Positions 8,078-16,780 are shown, numbered from the stretch's first letter. The stretch is DNA of 64,000 nt from Kribbella pratensis (GCF_004365355.1 NZ_SODP01000002.1:337531-401530), one strand, 5' to 3'. A program made the numbers and translations. Notes: generated by a model from the letters alone, not told the origin.

Positions 8078-9264
8078 TTCCAACGCCCATCCAGGTGTCC
8101 GACGACGTTCTCGACGATCTCCGCCGGCGTCTCCGTGCCACGAAGTGGCCCCGCGACGCGGGCAATGACGACGGCTTCTACGGCGTACGCCGTACTCGCC
8201 TGCAACCGCTCGTCGAGTACTGGGCCGACGGTTTCGACTGGCGGGCCGCCGAGCGCGCGATCAACGCCTACGACCACTACCGGGTCGACGTGGGCGACGT
8301 ACCGGTGCACTTCATGCACAAGCCGGGCGTCGGTCCGAACCCGATCCCGTTGATCCTGAGTCACGGCTGGCCGTGGACGTTCTGGCACTGGTCGAAGGTG
8401 ATCGACCCGCTCGCCGACCCAGCGTCGTACGGTGGCGATCCGGCCGATGCGTTCGATGTGATCGTGCCGTCTCTGCCCGGGTTCGGGTTCTCGACGCCGA
8501 CGCGGCCGGACATGAACTTCTGGAAGATCGCCGACGTCTGGCACTCGCTCATGACGGATGTGCTGGGACACCCGAAGTACGCCGCGGCCGGGTGCGACGT
8601 CGGCGCGCTGGTGACGGGGCAGCTCGGGCACAAGTACGCCGACGAGTTGTACGGGATCCACATCGGATCGGCGCTGAAGCTCTCGTTCTTCAACGGCGAT
8701 CGCGGGTGGGACCTGAGCGGCGGCAACCCCATCCCGGCCGGTCTGCCGCCGGAGATTCACGCCCGGATCATCGAGCTCGAACACCGCTTCGCGTCGCACC
8801 TCGCCACGCACGTCCTGGACCCGAGCACGCTCGGCTTCGGTCTCGCCGATTCACCCGCTGGGATGCTGGCCTGGATCCTGGAACGCTGGCAGAAGTGGGC
8901 CGAGAGCGAGAAGGCGTTCACCGACGACGACCTGCTCACGCACGCGACGATCTTCTGGGCGGGCAACGCGATCGACACCTCGATCCGGACGTACGCCAAC
9001 AACAACCGCTACCCCTGGACGCCGTCCCACGACCGTACGCCGGTGATCGAAGCGCCGACCGGGATCACGTTCGTCGGCCACGAGGACCCGCCCGGCGTAC
9101 ACAGCCCGCAGGAGCGCGTCGACAACTTCCTCGCCAGCGACCGCGCCGCCTGGTACAACCACGTCAACATCACCGCCCACCCGAACGGTGGCCACTTCAT
9201 TCCGTGGGAGCTCCCAACGGAGTGGACCGACGACCTCCGGCGGACGTTTCGCGATCTCCGCTGA
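8074..9264 (+). CDS. Epoxide hydrolase, EHN-type alpha/beta hydrolase
   Basis: 396 residues, full length. The N-terminal 110 residues match the epoxide hydrolase N-terminal domain (IQVSDDVLDDLRRRLRATKWP). The alpha/beta hydrolase core has the oxyanion motif HGWP (97-100), the nucleophile elbow GCDVG with Asp175, and catalytic His374 in NGGHFIPWE. Asp as nucleophile indicates epoxide hydrolysis to diols rather than ester cleavage. A conserved lid Tyr is likely but was not located with certainty. Coupled to MarR by a 4-nt overlap. The stop codon lies inside the first unit of a 14-bp tandem repeat. Confidence 0.9.
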   Translation: MIPTPIQVSDDVLDDLRRRLRATKWPRDAGNDDGFYGVRRTRLQPLVEYWADGFDWRAAERAINAYDHYRVDVGDVPVHFMHKPGVGPNPIPLILSHGWPWTFWHWSKVIDPLADPASYGGDPADAFDVIVPSLPGFGFSTPTRPDMNFWKIADVWHSLMTDVLGHPKYAAAGCDVGALVTGQLGHKYADELYGIHIGSALKLSFFNGDRGWDLSGGNPIPAGLPPEIHARIIELEHRFASHLATHVLDPSTLGFGLADSPAGMLAWILERWQKWAESEKAFTDDDLLTHATIFWAGNAIDTSIRTYANNNRYPWTPSHDRTPVIEAPTGITFVGHEDPPGVHSPQERVDNFLASDRAAWYNHVNITAHPNGGHFIPWELPTEWTDDLRRTFRDLR

Positions 9265-9372
9265 CGTACGGCGGCTGACGTACGGCGGCTGACGTACGGC
9301 GGCTGACGTACGGCGGCTGACGTACGGCGGCTGACGTACGGCGGCTGACGTACGGTGGCTGACGTACGGTGG
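9261..9372 (+). repeat. Eight-copy 14-bp tandem repeat (CTGACGTACGGCGG)
   Basis: Eight head-to-tail 14-bp units fill 9261-9372 without a gap. The first six are identical and the last two carry CGGTGG in place of CGGCGG. The array begins in the last codons of the epoxide hydrolase (its TGA is in unit 1) and ends at the start of the SDR gene. Each unit contains the palindrome CGTACG. There is no spacer between units, so it is not a CRISPR. Copy number could vary by slippage and would change SDR expression context. Confidence 0.92.
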
Positions 9373-10160
9373 AGGTCGTGCAGACGATTCTGATCACCGG
9401 CGCGACCGACGGCCTCGGACGTGAGCTGGCCCTTCGTTTGGGTACTGCGGGAGCGCGCATCCTCATCCACGGACGTTCCGCCGAGCGCGCGGAGCGGGTG
9501 CAGGCTGCCATCCTCGCCGCCGGCGGGCCTGAGCCTGAGATCCTGCTGGCGGACCTGGCCGGCCTTCGCGAGGTCGACAAGCTTGCCGGAGGCATCAACG
9601 GGGAACTCGATGTCATTGTCAACAATGCGGGCATCGGCGCGGGCCCGCGGGGTGGGCCGCGCGAGGTGAGTGCCGACGGCATCGAGTTGCGGTTCGCGGT
9701 CAACTATCTCGCCGGTTACCGGCTGACGCGGCTCCTGCTGTCACAGCTGGCCCCGTCGGGCCGGATCGTCAACGTGGCGTCGGCCGGCCAGGAGCCGATC
9801 GACTTCGACGATCCGATGATGGAGCGCGGCTGGGACGGCTTCTCGGCGTACCAGCGGAGCAAACTGGCGCAGATCATGTTCACCATCGACCTGGCGTCGG
9901 ACGGTGTCCTGGCCAACTCGTTGCACCCAGCAACATTCATGGCCACCACGATGGTGACCGAGAGCGGCGTCAGCCCGATCAGCACTGTCGCCGAGGGCGC
10001 CGACGCCACGATGCGCCTCATCACGGCGCCGGACCTGCCGACCGGGCGATACTTCAACGGCCTCCGCGAATCGCGCGCGAACGAGCAGGCGTACGACGCG
10101 GACGCCCGGGCACGCCTGCGCAGCCTGTCGGACGAACTCATCGCGACCGCGTTGCGCTGA
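9369..10160 (+). CDS. Short-chain dehydrogenase/reductase
   Basis: 263 residues, classical SDR length. The Rossmann motif TGATDGLG lies at 10-17, the NNAG motif in the middle, and the catalytic pair is Tyr161 and Lys165 in YQRSK. It is a cytoplasmic NAD(P)-dependent oxidoreductase of unknown substrate. GTG at 9369 and GTG at 9378 are both possible starts. GGAGG at 9371-9375 is only 2 nt from the second, which is too close for a good ribosome site, so initiation may be leaderless or driven by the repeat region. A 6-bp hairpin GCTGAG/CTCAGC (10156-10171) overlaps its end. Confidence 0.85.
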   Translation: MEVVQTILITGATDGLGRELALRLGTAGARILIHGRSAERAERVQAAILAAGGPEPEILLADLAGLREVDKLAGGINGELDVIVNNAGIGAGPRGGPREVSADGIELRFAVNYLAGYRLTRLLLSQLAPSGRIVNVASAGQEPIDFDDPMMERGWDGFSAYQRSKLAQIMFTIDLASDGVLANSLHPATFMATTMVTESGVSPISTVAEGADATMRLITAPDLPTGRYFNGLRESRANEQAYDADARARLRSLSDELIATALR

Positions 10161-10166
10161 GTCCGC

Positions 10167-10709
10167 TCAGCGGATAGCGGCTGACATGGCTTGGTAGGCG
10201 GTGACGAGCTCCGCCCAGTGGGACTCGGTGTCGGCGGATTCGCTCCCGGTGAGGTACGCCGCGAGGTTCTCGGCGTGGATCTGCCAGCCGGTTCCGAAGT
10301 ACTCGATCTTGTCCAAGGGGACGCCGCGCACCTCGATGGCCAGAATCGTCTGCGCGCCGTCGGGCGTCAGCGTGGCCTCGATCGTTTTCTCGAACGGCGC
10401 CGGGCCATTGCCTCGCTGCGCGGATTCGTCGGTCTCTCTGGTGGTGACCCGCAGACTCCGCGGCGGTTCGCAGACCTCGATGCGTCCGGTGCTGTGCAGG
10501 TCGGCGGACGCGACGTACAGGGTGAAGGCGCCGCCGAGGCGGAGATCGCCGTCTACCTTCCCGTACCACCGGGCCACGCGGTCCGGCTCGGTGACGGCCG
10601 ACCAGAGATCGTCGATGTCGGTGTCGTAGCGGTCCTCGATCCGGACGACGCCCGCGCCGTCGGCCACTGCCAACCGGCCCAGAACCCGGGTTGCTCCGTT
10701 GGATGTCAT
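10167..10709 (-). CDS. SRPBCC/AHSA1-domain protein
   Basis: 180 residues. After about 20 residues comes the AHSA1 pattern: RIEDRYDTDIDDLWSAVT, the VARWYGKVDGDLRLGGAF core, a beta-sheet and a C-terminal helix. The ATG at 10709 is preceded by GAGGAG. Its start overlaps the ArsR stop by 4 nt, so the two form a coupled operon like the pair at 204-1468. ArsR-AHSA1 pairs are common in actinobacteria. The bound ligand is unknown. It converges with the SDR gene 6 bp away. Confidence 0.82.
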   Translation of the reverse strand: MTSNGATRVLGRLAVADGAGVVRIEDRYDTDIDDLWSAVTEPDRVARWYGKVDGDLRLGGAFTLYVASADLHSTGRIEVCEPPRSLRVTTRETDESAQRGNGPAPFEKTIEATLTPDGAQTILAIEVRGVPLDKIEYFGTGWQIHAENLAAYLTGSESADTESHWAELVTAYQAMSAAIR

Positions 10710-11023
10710 GTGTCGCTCCTCTTTCCCCTGGCGATCTCGGTGTGCAGGGCGTCGAGCCGCTGCTCCCAGAGCGCGCGGTACCGTCCCAGCCATTCGTCGA
10801 GCTCGGCCAGCGGCTCGGACCGCAGGCTGTAGACCCGGCGCTGCGCCTCCTGCCGGCTGTCGACCAGCCCCGCCTCCCGCAACACCTTCAGATGCCGGGA
10901 GACCCCGGGGCGCGCGATCGGCAACAGCTCCGCCAACTCGCCCGCTGTCGCCGGACCGGCGGCCAGCGCCTCGACCAGCGTCCGTCGACCGTCATCGGCC
11001 AGAGCCCGCAGTACAGCTTCCAT
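10706..11023 (-). CDS. ArsR-family regulator paired with AHSA1 protein
   Basis: 105 residues, nearly all winged helix: ALADDGRRTLVEALAAGPATAGELAELLP, then recognition helix PGVSRHLKVLREAGLV and the wing RRVYSL. No metal-binding cysteines. The ATG at 11023 fits both the family start and the promoter just upstream, whereas upstream in-frame sequence overlaps the promoter boxes. It probably represses itself and the SRPBCC gene. Confidence 0.88.
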   Translation of the reverse strand: MEAVLRALADDGRRTLVEALAAGPATAGELAELLPIARPGVSRHLKVLREAGLVDSRQEAQRRVYSLRSEPLAELDEWLGRYRALWEQRLDALHTEIARGKRSDT

Positions 11024-11028
11024 GGCTT

Positions 11029-11067
11029 GTATGTAACCACTCGGGTACGTAACTGTCAAGGTACATA
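11029..11067 (-). promoter_or_regulatory. Leaderless promoter and operator of the second ArsR operon
   Basis: On the minus strand a consensus TTGACA (11059-11054) and TTACAT (11036-11031) are separated by 17 bp. The ATG follows 7 bp after the -10 box, so the transcript should be leaderless. GTATGTA (11029-11035) and TACATAC (11061-11067) are inverted repeats that bracket the promoter and are a plausible ArsR operator. Confidence 0.6.
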
Positions 11068-11072
11068 CGCGG

Positions 11073-11936
11073 TCAGCTGGTGTGGAGAGATGCCTCGAGA
11101 TCGTGGTCGACGTACCCGTGGCGCTCCCCGCGGACCAGGTGCAGACGAATCTGCTGGGCGATCGTGTCCGGCGCGTTGAGGTCGGGGGCGTTGTGATCGA
11201 GGCCGGGGAGGATCGTGTACTCCGCGCTCGGCAGGATCGTCGCGAGCTGCGGGAGTACTCCGGTCAGGTACGCGGGCGACTTCTCACCACCGAGGAGAAG
11301 GGTCCGCGACGCGATCCCGGCGTACCGGCTCCCGTCGGAGTCGAGCCGGGCGACCTCGCCGATCTCGGCCGGCGTCGTCGGCATCATCTCCCGCGTCTCG
11401 CGCCCACCCGAGCCGCGCAACATCAGCAAGGAGATTGCCCACAGCAACGGCCTGGCCCGGAACGGCAACAAATCGGTGCCTTTGAGGAACGTCGCCATCG
11501 CGGCCACCCGCCGCCCGTCCTGCAACTGCTGCGCAAACGCATCCAGCCAGCTCGCATCGAACGACCCGCCGATGCTCACACCCGGCTCATAGGCAATCAA
11601 GGCGTCCAGCGGCTCCCGCAACGCCACGTGAAGCGCGATCAACCCGCCGTAGCTGTGCCCGAACACCACCCGCGCCCCCGTGCGCTCCATCACCGCAAGC
11701 ACATCGTCAGCCTCGGTCTCCACCGAGTACGCCGTACCTCGTGGCGCGCTCGCCCCGTGCCCACGTCGCTCAACCACATGCACGGTATGAACTCCGGCCA
11801 ACCCCCGCGCGAGCCGCTCGTAGTGATGAGCCCGCCGATTGTTCCCCGGAATCACGACCACCCCGGGCCCGGCCCCCGTACTGGACACCTCGACCCCGCC
11901 CACCAACGCCCGCCGCCACACCTCGGTACGTCCCAT
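11073..11936 (-). CDS. Alpha/beta hydrolase
   Basis: 287 residues. The nucleophile elbow GHSYGG contains Ser95 and the likely catalytic His248 is in GLDHNAPD. An oxyanion-hole segment (VVVIPGNNRR) and the RRGHGAS segment are typical of the family. The ATG at 11936 has GGAGGGG 5 nt upstream, and a GTG two codons earlier is less well placed. It is probably a cytoplasmic esterase or lactonase of unknown substrate. It stands alone between the ArsR operon and the helicase. Confidence 0.82.
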   Translation of the reverse strand: MGRTEVWRRALVGGVEVSSTGAGPGVVVIPGNNRRAHHYERLARGLAGVHTVHVVERRGHGASAPRGTAYSVETEADDVLAVMERTGARVVFGHSYGGLIALHVALREPLDALIAYEPGVSIGGSFDASWLDAFAQQLQDGRRVAAMATFLKGTDLLPFRARPLLWAISLLMLRGSGGRETREMMPTTPAEIGEVARLDSDGSRYAGIASRTLLLGGEKSPAYLTGVLPQLATILPSAEYTILPGLDHNAPDLNAPDTIAQQIRLHLVRGERHGYVDHDLEASLHTS

Positions 11937-12011
11937 CGCCACCCCTCCAGGCTCACACCCCTACCTTCCCAAACACCACTGACACGCCCCTGACTTCCCG
12001 CTGGCACGAAC

Positions 12012-14780
12012 TCATCTGGATCGGCTGACCCATTCGGCTTCGGCTTGGTCCAGAGCCATACGGATCCGCGCGACCTCGTCACTCCCCGTGGTCGGCAGCC
12101 GCCGCAGCGGCATCTCGTAGGCCAGGAAGATCTCGTCCTTGAGCTTGTCTCGTGCCAGCTGCACCGGATCCTTCTCGTGGAACGCGAACCCGTCCACCTC
12201 GATCGCGAGCAGCGGCTGGTTGCTCACCCGGTTGTAGACGACGAAGTCGACGGAGGCCCGATTGGCGATGTACGTCGTCTGCGCCTCGGTGAGCGGTCTG
12301 TCTCCTAGGAACAGATTCCGCAACAAGATCTGCGCTCGTGCGGTCAGATGCTGGTACTTCGCATCGGCCAGGATGTCGTGGAGGACGGTCCAGATGATGT
12401 CCTCGGACCGCTTCTGCTCGTTGCGCAGTCGTCCGGCGAGCAACCGCAGGCGCTTGTTGTAGTCGCGGTACAGCAGGTCGAACACCGAGACGATGGAGCT
12501 GTCGACCACACCGATGTCGAGGGCCTGGTAGTCGATGTAGCCGATCAGGTCGCGAATGTACCTGCTCCTCGAAAGCAGGCTGTGGTTGGTCACCAGGATG
12601 AACTTCCGCACCGCTCGCGACACCGCAACGTTGACCAGCTGCGGATCGTCGACGAACGCGAGCCCGGTCTGTCCGCGCCAGGTCTCGTCGAGAACCGTGG
12701 TCATGATCATGGTGTCCTTCTGCCGGCCTTGGTACCGGTGAACGGTGTCCGCCTCGAGTTTCTCGATCGCGTCGACGAACTGCTCGACGACCTTGCCGGC
12801 CTGCTTGCGGTAAGGCGTTGTGACACCGATCTGATCGCGCGGTACGCCGGCGCAGTCCTCGGGGATGACTTCGTTGACGATGACATCGACCTCTCGCTGG
12901 TTCGAACGACCACCGCCACGGTGCTGCCGCATGTGATTGCCTTCAGCGGTACGGCGTACCACCATCGGCTGTTCACTCTGGGATCGAGTGAACGGAACGA
13001 GCCGGCCGCCATAGAACGTCTTGTTACAGAACCCGATGATCGCCGGGTCGCAGCGGTAGTGCTCACGCAGCAAGGTGCGCGGGATGTCCTCCGGATATAC
13101 GGCGCCTAGCGACGACAGGATGCTTTGGAGCTCGTAGTCGTATGCGGCGGTTGGTGCAACGACGCCGCGAGCCGCATCCTTGTCGACGATGGGCGGTAGC
13201 TGCTGGAGGTCACCGACGACGATGAGATTTCGGCATGATGCGAACGCGACACCGGCGGCCAGAAGGTTGACCTGGGACGCCTCGTCGATGATCAGATAGT
13301 CGAGCAACTGCCCGAACGGCAGGTTGCCACGCAGCGCGTGACAGGTGCTGAGCAGCACGGGATAGTCCGCGGCGAACCGCTGAAAGTTGTTGCGATAGGT
13401 CTTCGCGTTGTACGTCGTACGTGTCGTCGCGTACCGCTCGCCGAGCGCGGCGTGGAGCGCCTGGACCGACAGTTGGCTGTGCTCCTCGACCAGCCGCTCG
13501 AAGTCGGCACTGCTCAGCTCGTTGTCCAGTTGCGCAAGCTGGGCGGTAAGTTCAGCGAGCTGGCGGTCGTCGAACGCTCGCTGGAGCCGCAGTACGACGG
13601 AGGTGTCGGCGGGGTCGAGTCCGCGCAGCGATCCGTACCTCAAGTACTTGTGGATGCGGCGAACGAGCCCTACGCGCCGACCGTCCTCGAGTGCGGTCTC
13701 GGCCAGGTAGTCGAGGATGCGGTCGGACGATCGGCGCAGCAGCGGAAGGCGTTCGAGCTGCGACAAGTCACCAGGCTCGACATGCTTCTCGAAGTGCTGG
13801 AGCTCCAAGCTGTACGCATCGATCTCCTGCCGCACCCGAGCTCGTTCGCGCTCGGCCTGCTGAAGTCGGCGCAGCCGGGTGTCCAGCTCGACCAGCCGTT
13901 CGGGCGGCGGCGGAGGCGGAGTACGGCGGACGAAATCCTCCACGTGGGCGTTGCGCTGCGCCTGCCCCTCGAAGAACGCGTCCACGAGTTCGCGGCGTCC
14001 GAGCCGGGCGATCACGTGTCCGAACCCGAGATCCGCGAGCTTCTCGCGGACGTTGTCGACCGCCGAGTTGCCGTACGAGACCACGCCGACGGTCGCCGCG
14101 CCGCCGACGATGATGTTGGCAATCAGGTTAAGGATCGTCTCGGTCTTGCCGGTGCCCGGCGGTCCTTCGATCACGGACACGGAGTGGGTCAGGGCGTTCT
14201 CGACCGCCTGTCGCTGGCTGAGGTTGCTGCGGAACGGATAGATCGGCGGAGCTGCCAGCTCACCCGGCTGGATCGGACCACCGGTCAGGTACTGCGCGAG
14301 GGCGCTCTCGGGGTGGACGAAGCCCAACGACTCGTACACCGGCCGCAGCGGGTCGTCGGCATCGAGACGGGACACGATGCTGCGCCAATACCCGAGGGCA
14401 TCCGCGACACCTGGAGTGTCGGTGGCACTTGAGATGACCCGGATCCGCGGCGCCCAACGACTGGCCCACCCTTCCCCGTCGAGCTTCCGGTAGAACACGT
14501 GCGCCCACTCGCCTTCGGGCGCGACGAATGTCCGGACCTCTGTCGCGTTCTCCCAGATCTCGCCGTCGAGTTCGAGCTTCTGTCCCGCACGGACCTCGAC
14601 CGACACGGGGTTCGTGAGGATCCGTACACGAGCCTGCTTGTACTCGTACCGCCGGCCGCCGCTGTAGGTGATCGCGATCCGCCCATTCACCACCGGCTCG
14701 TGCCGAACAACCTCCCGAGTTTTGTCGACGAACCCTTGGGGCCCAGATACCAGCACAACCTCACAACGGGCATCAACCAC
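12012..14780 (-). CDS. SF1 DNA/RNA helicase with C-terminal nuclease-like domain
   Basis: 922 residues. Walker A GPPGTGKT is at 206-213. A coiled-coil insertion spans about 290-345. Motif II DEAS is near 497, GDLQQLPP near 525, and the second RecA domain contains VNVAVSRA. These place it in the UPF1/Dna2-like SF1 group. The last 130 residues (DFVVYN, AIEVDG, FHEKD near 840-870) resemble the PD-(D/E)XK endonuclease fold seen in DUF2726/Vsr-type proteins. The N-terminal 190 residues are beta-rich and unassigned. The GTG start at 14780 follows GGGGG. It is a single gene adjoining ssrA. A role in DNA processing or phage defence is inference. Confidence 0.82.
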   Translation of the reverse strand: MVDARCEVVLVSGPQGFVDKTREVVRHEPVVNGRIAITYSGGRRYEYKQARVRILTNPVSVEVRAGQKLELDGEIWENATEVRTFVAPEGEWAHVFYRKLDGEGWASRWAPRIRVISSATDTPGVADALGYWRSIVSRLDADDPLRPVYESLGFVHPESALAQYLTGGPIQPGELAAPPIYPFRSNLSQRQAVENALTHSVSVIEGPPGTGKTETILNLIANIIVGGAATVGVVSYGNSAVDNVREKLADLGFGHVIARLGRRELVDAFFEGQAQRNAHVEDFVRRTPPPPPPERLVELDTRLRRLQQAERERARVRQEIDAYSLELQHFEKHVEPGDLSQLERLPLLRRSSDRILDYLAETALEDGRRVGLVRRIHKYLRYGSLRGLDPADTSVVLRLQRAFDDRQLAELTAQLAQLDNELSSADFERLVEEHSQLSVQALHAALGERYATTRTTYNAKTYRNNFQRFAADYPVLLSTCHALRGNLPFGQLLDYLIIDEASQVNLLAAGVAFASCRNLIVVGDLQQLPPIVDKDAARGVVAPTAAYDYELQSILSSLGAVYPEDIPRTLLREHYRCDPAIIGFCNKTFYGGRLVPFTRSQSEQPMVVRRTAEGNHMRQHRGGGRSNQREVDVIVNEVIPEDCAGVPRDQIGVTTPYRKQAGKVVEQFVDAIEKLEADTVHRYQGRQKDTMIMTTVLDETWRGQTGLAFVDDPQLVNVAVSRAVRKFILVTNHSLLSRSRYIRDLIGYIDYQALDIGVVDSSIVSVFDLLYRDYNKRLRLLAGRLRNEQKRSEDIIWTVLHDILADAKYQHLTARAQILLRNLFLGDRPLTEAQTTYIANRASVDFVVYNRVSNQPLLAIEVDGFAFHEKDPVQLARDKLKDEIFLAYEMPLRRLPTTGSDEVARIRMALDQAEAEWVSRSR

Positions 14781-15022
14781 GCGTCCCCCAATCCGCAGTC
14801 AAGCCTAGGTAACCCAACTACGGAGCGCGACCGGACGACGACAACAGCGCGTCGCACACATTCGCTCGACTGCCGGAGGCCGACCGGTACCGAGGCGCGT
14901 GACCTCGCGTACGCGCCGTTTTTCGACGTGTGTGATGTGCTGCACGGACTGAAGGCGAAGGCGGACGACCTGGCCGGCTGTGGCGTCGTTGCAGTGACGG
15001 TCGTTTTGGGCCGCAGACAGCA
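14781..15022. other. Gene-poor gap between helicase start and tmRNA terminator
   Basis: About 240 bp with no convincing coding region on either strand. A + frame near 14880-15047 reads DVCDVLHGLKAKADDLAGC, but it lacks a start signal and runs into the terminator hairpin. The region should contain the helicase promoter on the minus strand. I see no integrase, tRNA or attachment-site repeat. Confidence 0.4.
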
Positions 15023-15058
15023 GAACGCGCAGGTCAGATGGGTCTGACCTGCGCGTTC
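15023..15058 (-). terminator. Terminator of ssrA
   Basis: The 16 bases at 15023-15038 pair perfectly with 15043-15058 across the 4-nt loop TGGG. The hairpin begins about 10 nt after the tmRNA 3' end on the minus strand. No strong T-run follows, as is usual in high-GC actinobacteria. Confidence 0.85.
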
Positions 15059-15067
15059 TCAAAGGGG

Positions 15068-15440
15068 TGGAGGTGGCGGGAATCGAACCCGCGTCCTTCG
15101 GCGGGGTTTCAAGACTTCTCCGGGCGCAGTCTGTTAAGCGATTTTCTCAGCCCCAGCGCTCTCACAGACACGTCGCTGACAGGCTCAGTCACTGTAAATG
15201 TCCCGTGTTAGCCCCGTGACCGGGCTAACACAGCAAGCTTCCTAGCTGAGGCCAGGAACCGGGTCGGAAGCATCCCCGGGCTGACCGCTACTTTAGTGCT
15301 CGGCCGTCAGGCGGCGAGAGCGTAGCTAGTGCGCGATGTATTGGCACTTATTGTTTTCCAGAGATCGTTAACGAGATAACCCTGGATCCTCGGCCCGCTT
15401 CCCTTGGAACCAACGTCCAAAGTCGAAACCGTTCACCCCC
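15068..15440 (-). ncRNA. ssrA: tmRNA (transfer-messenger RNA)
   Basis: The minus-strand 5' end GGGGGUG (15440-15434) pairs with CACCUCC (15075-15069). It is followed by the conserved GAACGGTTTCGACTTTGGAC. The T-arm GGTTCGATTCCC is present near the 3' end and the discriminator A is 15068, so CCA is not fully encoded. The internal reading frame encodes the tag ANTSRTSYALAA. With SmpB it rescues stalled ribosomes and marks the products for proteolysis. smpB lies about 1.4 kb upstream in the same orientation. Confidence 0.95.
15307..15345 (-). other. tmRNA proteolysis-tag reading frame
   Basis: Resume codon GCC is at 15345-15343 and stop TGA at 15309-15307. It encodes ANTSRTSYALAA. The C-terminal ALAA is the ClpXP/Tail-specific-protease recognition end that is conserved across tmRNA tags, and the N-terminal AN is typical of actinobacteria. 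Confidence 0.9.
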
Positions 15441-15535
15441 TGTTGAGTTGTCAAACTCCCACCGCCCCGGAGGGTGGTGGAAGATCCACACTATCAAGTC
15501 CAACAGACCAACCGCACCTGACATTCCCCAGGCCG

Positions 15536-16204
15536 TCAGTCGGCGGGTGCCGCCAGGAAGATCGCCGCGGCGACGGCGACGACCGCACCGGCGAGCGCGA
15601 TCACCCAACCGGTGGTCGACCGGAGGAGCAGTGCGCCGACGGCGGCGCCGGCCAGCATCGCCGCGATCGAGCCCAGCCGGCGATACGGTCTCGCGGAGCG
15701 TCCATTCCCGAGCACGCTGTCCGCGGCCAGCCCGGTCAGCGTCAGCGTGAGCACCGTAGTCGTCATGTCACGCGGCGCCACGTGCCGAACGGTCGCATTC
15801 TGCAGCCCGAAGCACGCTGCGAGCGCGGCGATCAGCAGGTACGACGTCCCGCCCGACTCCCGGAGTACGCCGACGCCGACCAGCAGCCCGCACAACCACA
15901 GCACAACCGCTTGAGCGCTGAAGACAATCCCCAGCCACCGCCGGGGTCGCGCCTCGAGTACCCGGGCCGCCCGTCCCCCGCCCAGCGATCCCAGCACGAA
16001 CCCCGCGACCGCCACCAACGGCGGCCCGAACCGGAACCCCGAATCCGGCGCCGCCGCGAACCCGAGGAACACCACGTTCCCCGTCATGTTCGCGACGAAG
16101 GTATGCCCGAGCTTCAGGTAGCTCACCGCGTCGATCAGCCCCGTCGCCGCGGTCAATCCCAGGAACGCCCCGACCTCCCACCGCACCCCGACCGGAACGC
16201 CCAC
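15536..16204 (-). CDS. DUF1275 (YoaK-like) membrane protein
   Basis: 222 residues, with about six hydrophobic segments. It shows the DUF1275 hallmarks: GLIDAVSYL near the N-terminus, the HTFVANMTGNVVFLGFA segment, and CFGLQNATVRH in the second half. The function of the family is unknown; it is an inner-membrane protein. It lies between ssrA and the DUF1707 protein in the same orientation, with no obvious functional link to trans-translation. Confidence 0.85.
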   Translation of the reverse strand: MGVPVGVRWEVGAFLGLTAATGLIDAVSYLKLGHTFVANMTGNVVFLGFAAAPDSGFRFGPPLVAVAGFVLGSLGGGRAARVLEARPRRWLGIVFSAQAVVLWLCGLLVGVGVLRESGGTSYLLIAALAACFGLQNATVRHVAPRDMTTTVLTLTLTGLAADSVLGNGRSARPYRRLGSIAAMLAGAAVGALLLRSTTGWVIALAGAVVAVAAAIFLAAPAD

Positions 16205-16219
16205 GCAGAAAGCGTAGGG

Positions 16220-16780
16220 CTACTTGATCAGACGGAGCGTGAACGGGTAGCGGAACTTGCCGGTGGCAGCGGTGGCCAGGCCGCCGATGCCGGTCAGCAG
16301 GAACCAGAGGATGCCGAGGATGGGGAACAAGAACCCGAGGAAGCCGTGGGTGAACCCGGTGAGGATGCCGAGGGCGGCGAAGGCGCCGAACGCGGTCAGC
16401 TGGAAGTTCAGCGCCTCGACGGCGTGCCGGCGTACGGCGGGGTTCTTCTGGCCGGTGGTGGCGACCACGATGGCCGGGCCGACGAAGAACGTCGGGTACC
16501 CGAGCCAGTGGGCGACCGTGCCCATCCCTCGCCCGTCACCCTGGTAGCGCTGGATCGGCGCCGGGCGGGTGAAGGCGGCCGGCGCGAACGTCGGGACGGG
16601 CCGGGCGACCAGGCCGTCGAACGTGCTGTTCAGCTCCGCGCGGGTGCGGGCCTTCAGGGCCTTCTCGAGCCGGAGGTCGAACTCCATGTGGTCGAGCCGG
16701 CCGTCGGCGTACATCTCTTTCAGGATCTCGACTGCGCGGTCCCGTTGGGCCGGCGTCACCAGCAGGTCTGAAGTGGACAT
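16220..16780 (-). CDS. DUF1707-DUF4870 membrane protein
   Basis: 186 residues. The first 60 are a DUF1707 domain (LVTPAQRDRAVEILKEMYADGRLDHMEFDLRLEKAL), often found at the N-terminus of actinobacterial membrane proteins. The rest is a DUF4870-like domain with three hydrophobic segments and the NPAVRRHAVEALNFQL loop. A role in envelope sensing is only suggested by family context. It is co-directional with the DUF1275 gene 15 bp downstream. Confidence 0.85.
   Translation of the reverse strand: MSTSDLLVTPAQRDRAVEILKEMYADGRLDHMEFDLRLEKALKARTRAELNSTFDGLVARPVPTFAPAAFTRPAPIQRYQGDGRGMGTVAHWLGYPTFFVGPAIVVATTGQKNPAVRRHAVEALNFQLTAFGAFAALGILTGFTHGFLGFLFPILGILWFLLTGIGGLATAATGKFRYPFTLRLIK

Noticed and set aside
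5471..8083. 870-codon minus-strand frame across the FHA and MarR genes
   Set aside because: Low-complexity antisense sequence; FHA and MarR on the other strand have clear motifs and start signals.
9261..9372. CRISPR array
   Set aside because: Units are contiguous, 14 bp, with no spacers and no cas genes.
14880..15047. Small + strand protein containing DVCDVLHGLKAKADDLAGC
   Set aside because: No start signal, and the end of the frame lies inside the ssrA terminator hairpin.
15061..15110. Integration attachment site (direct repeat of the tmRNA 3' end)
   Set aside because: I looked for a second copy of the tmRNA 3' end in the window and found none; no integrase gene either.
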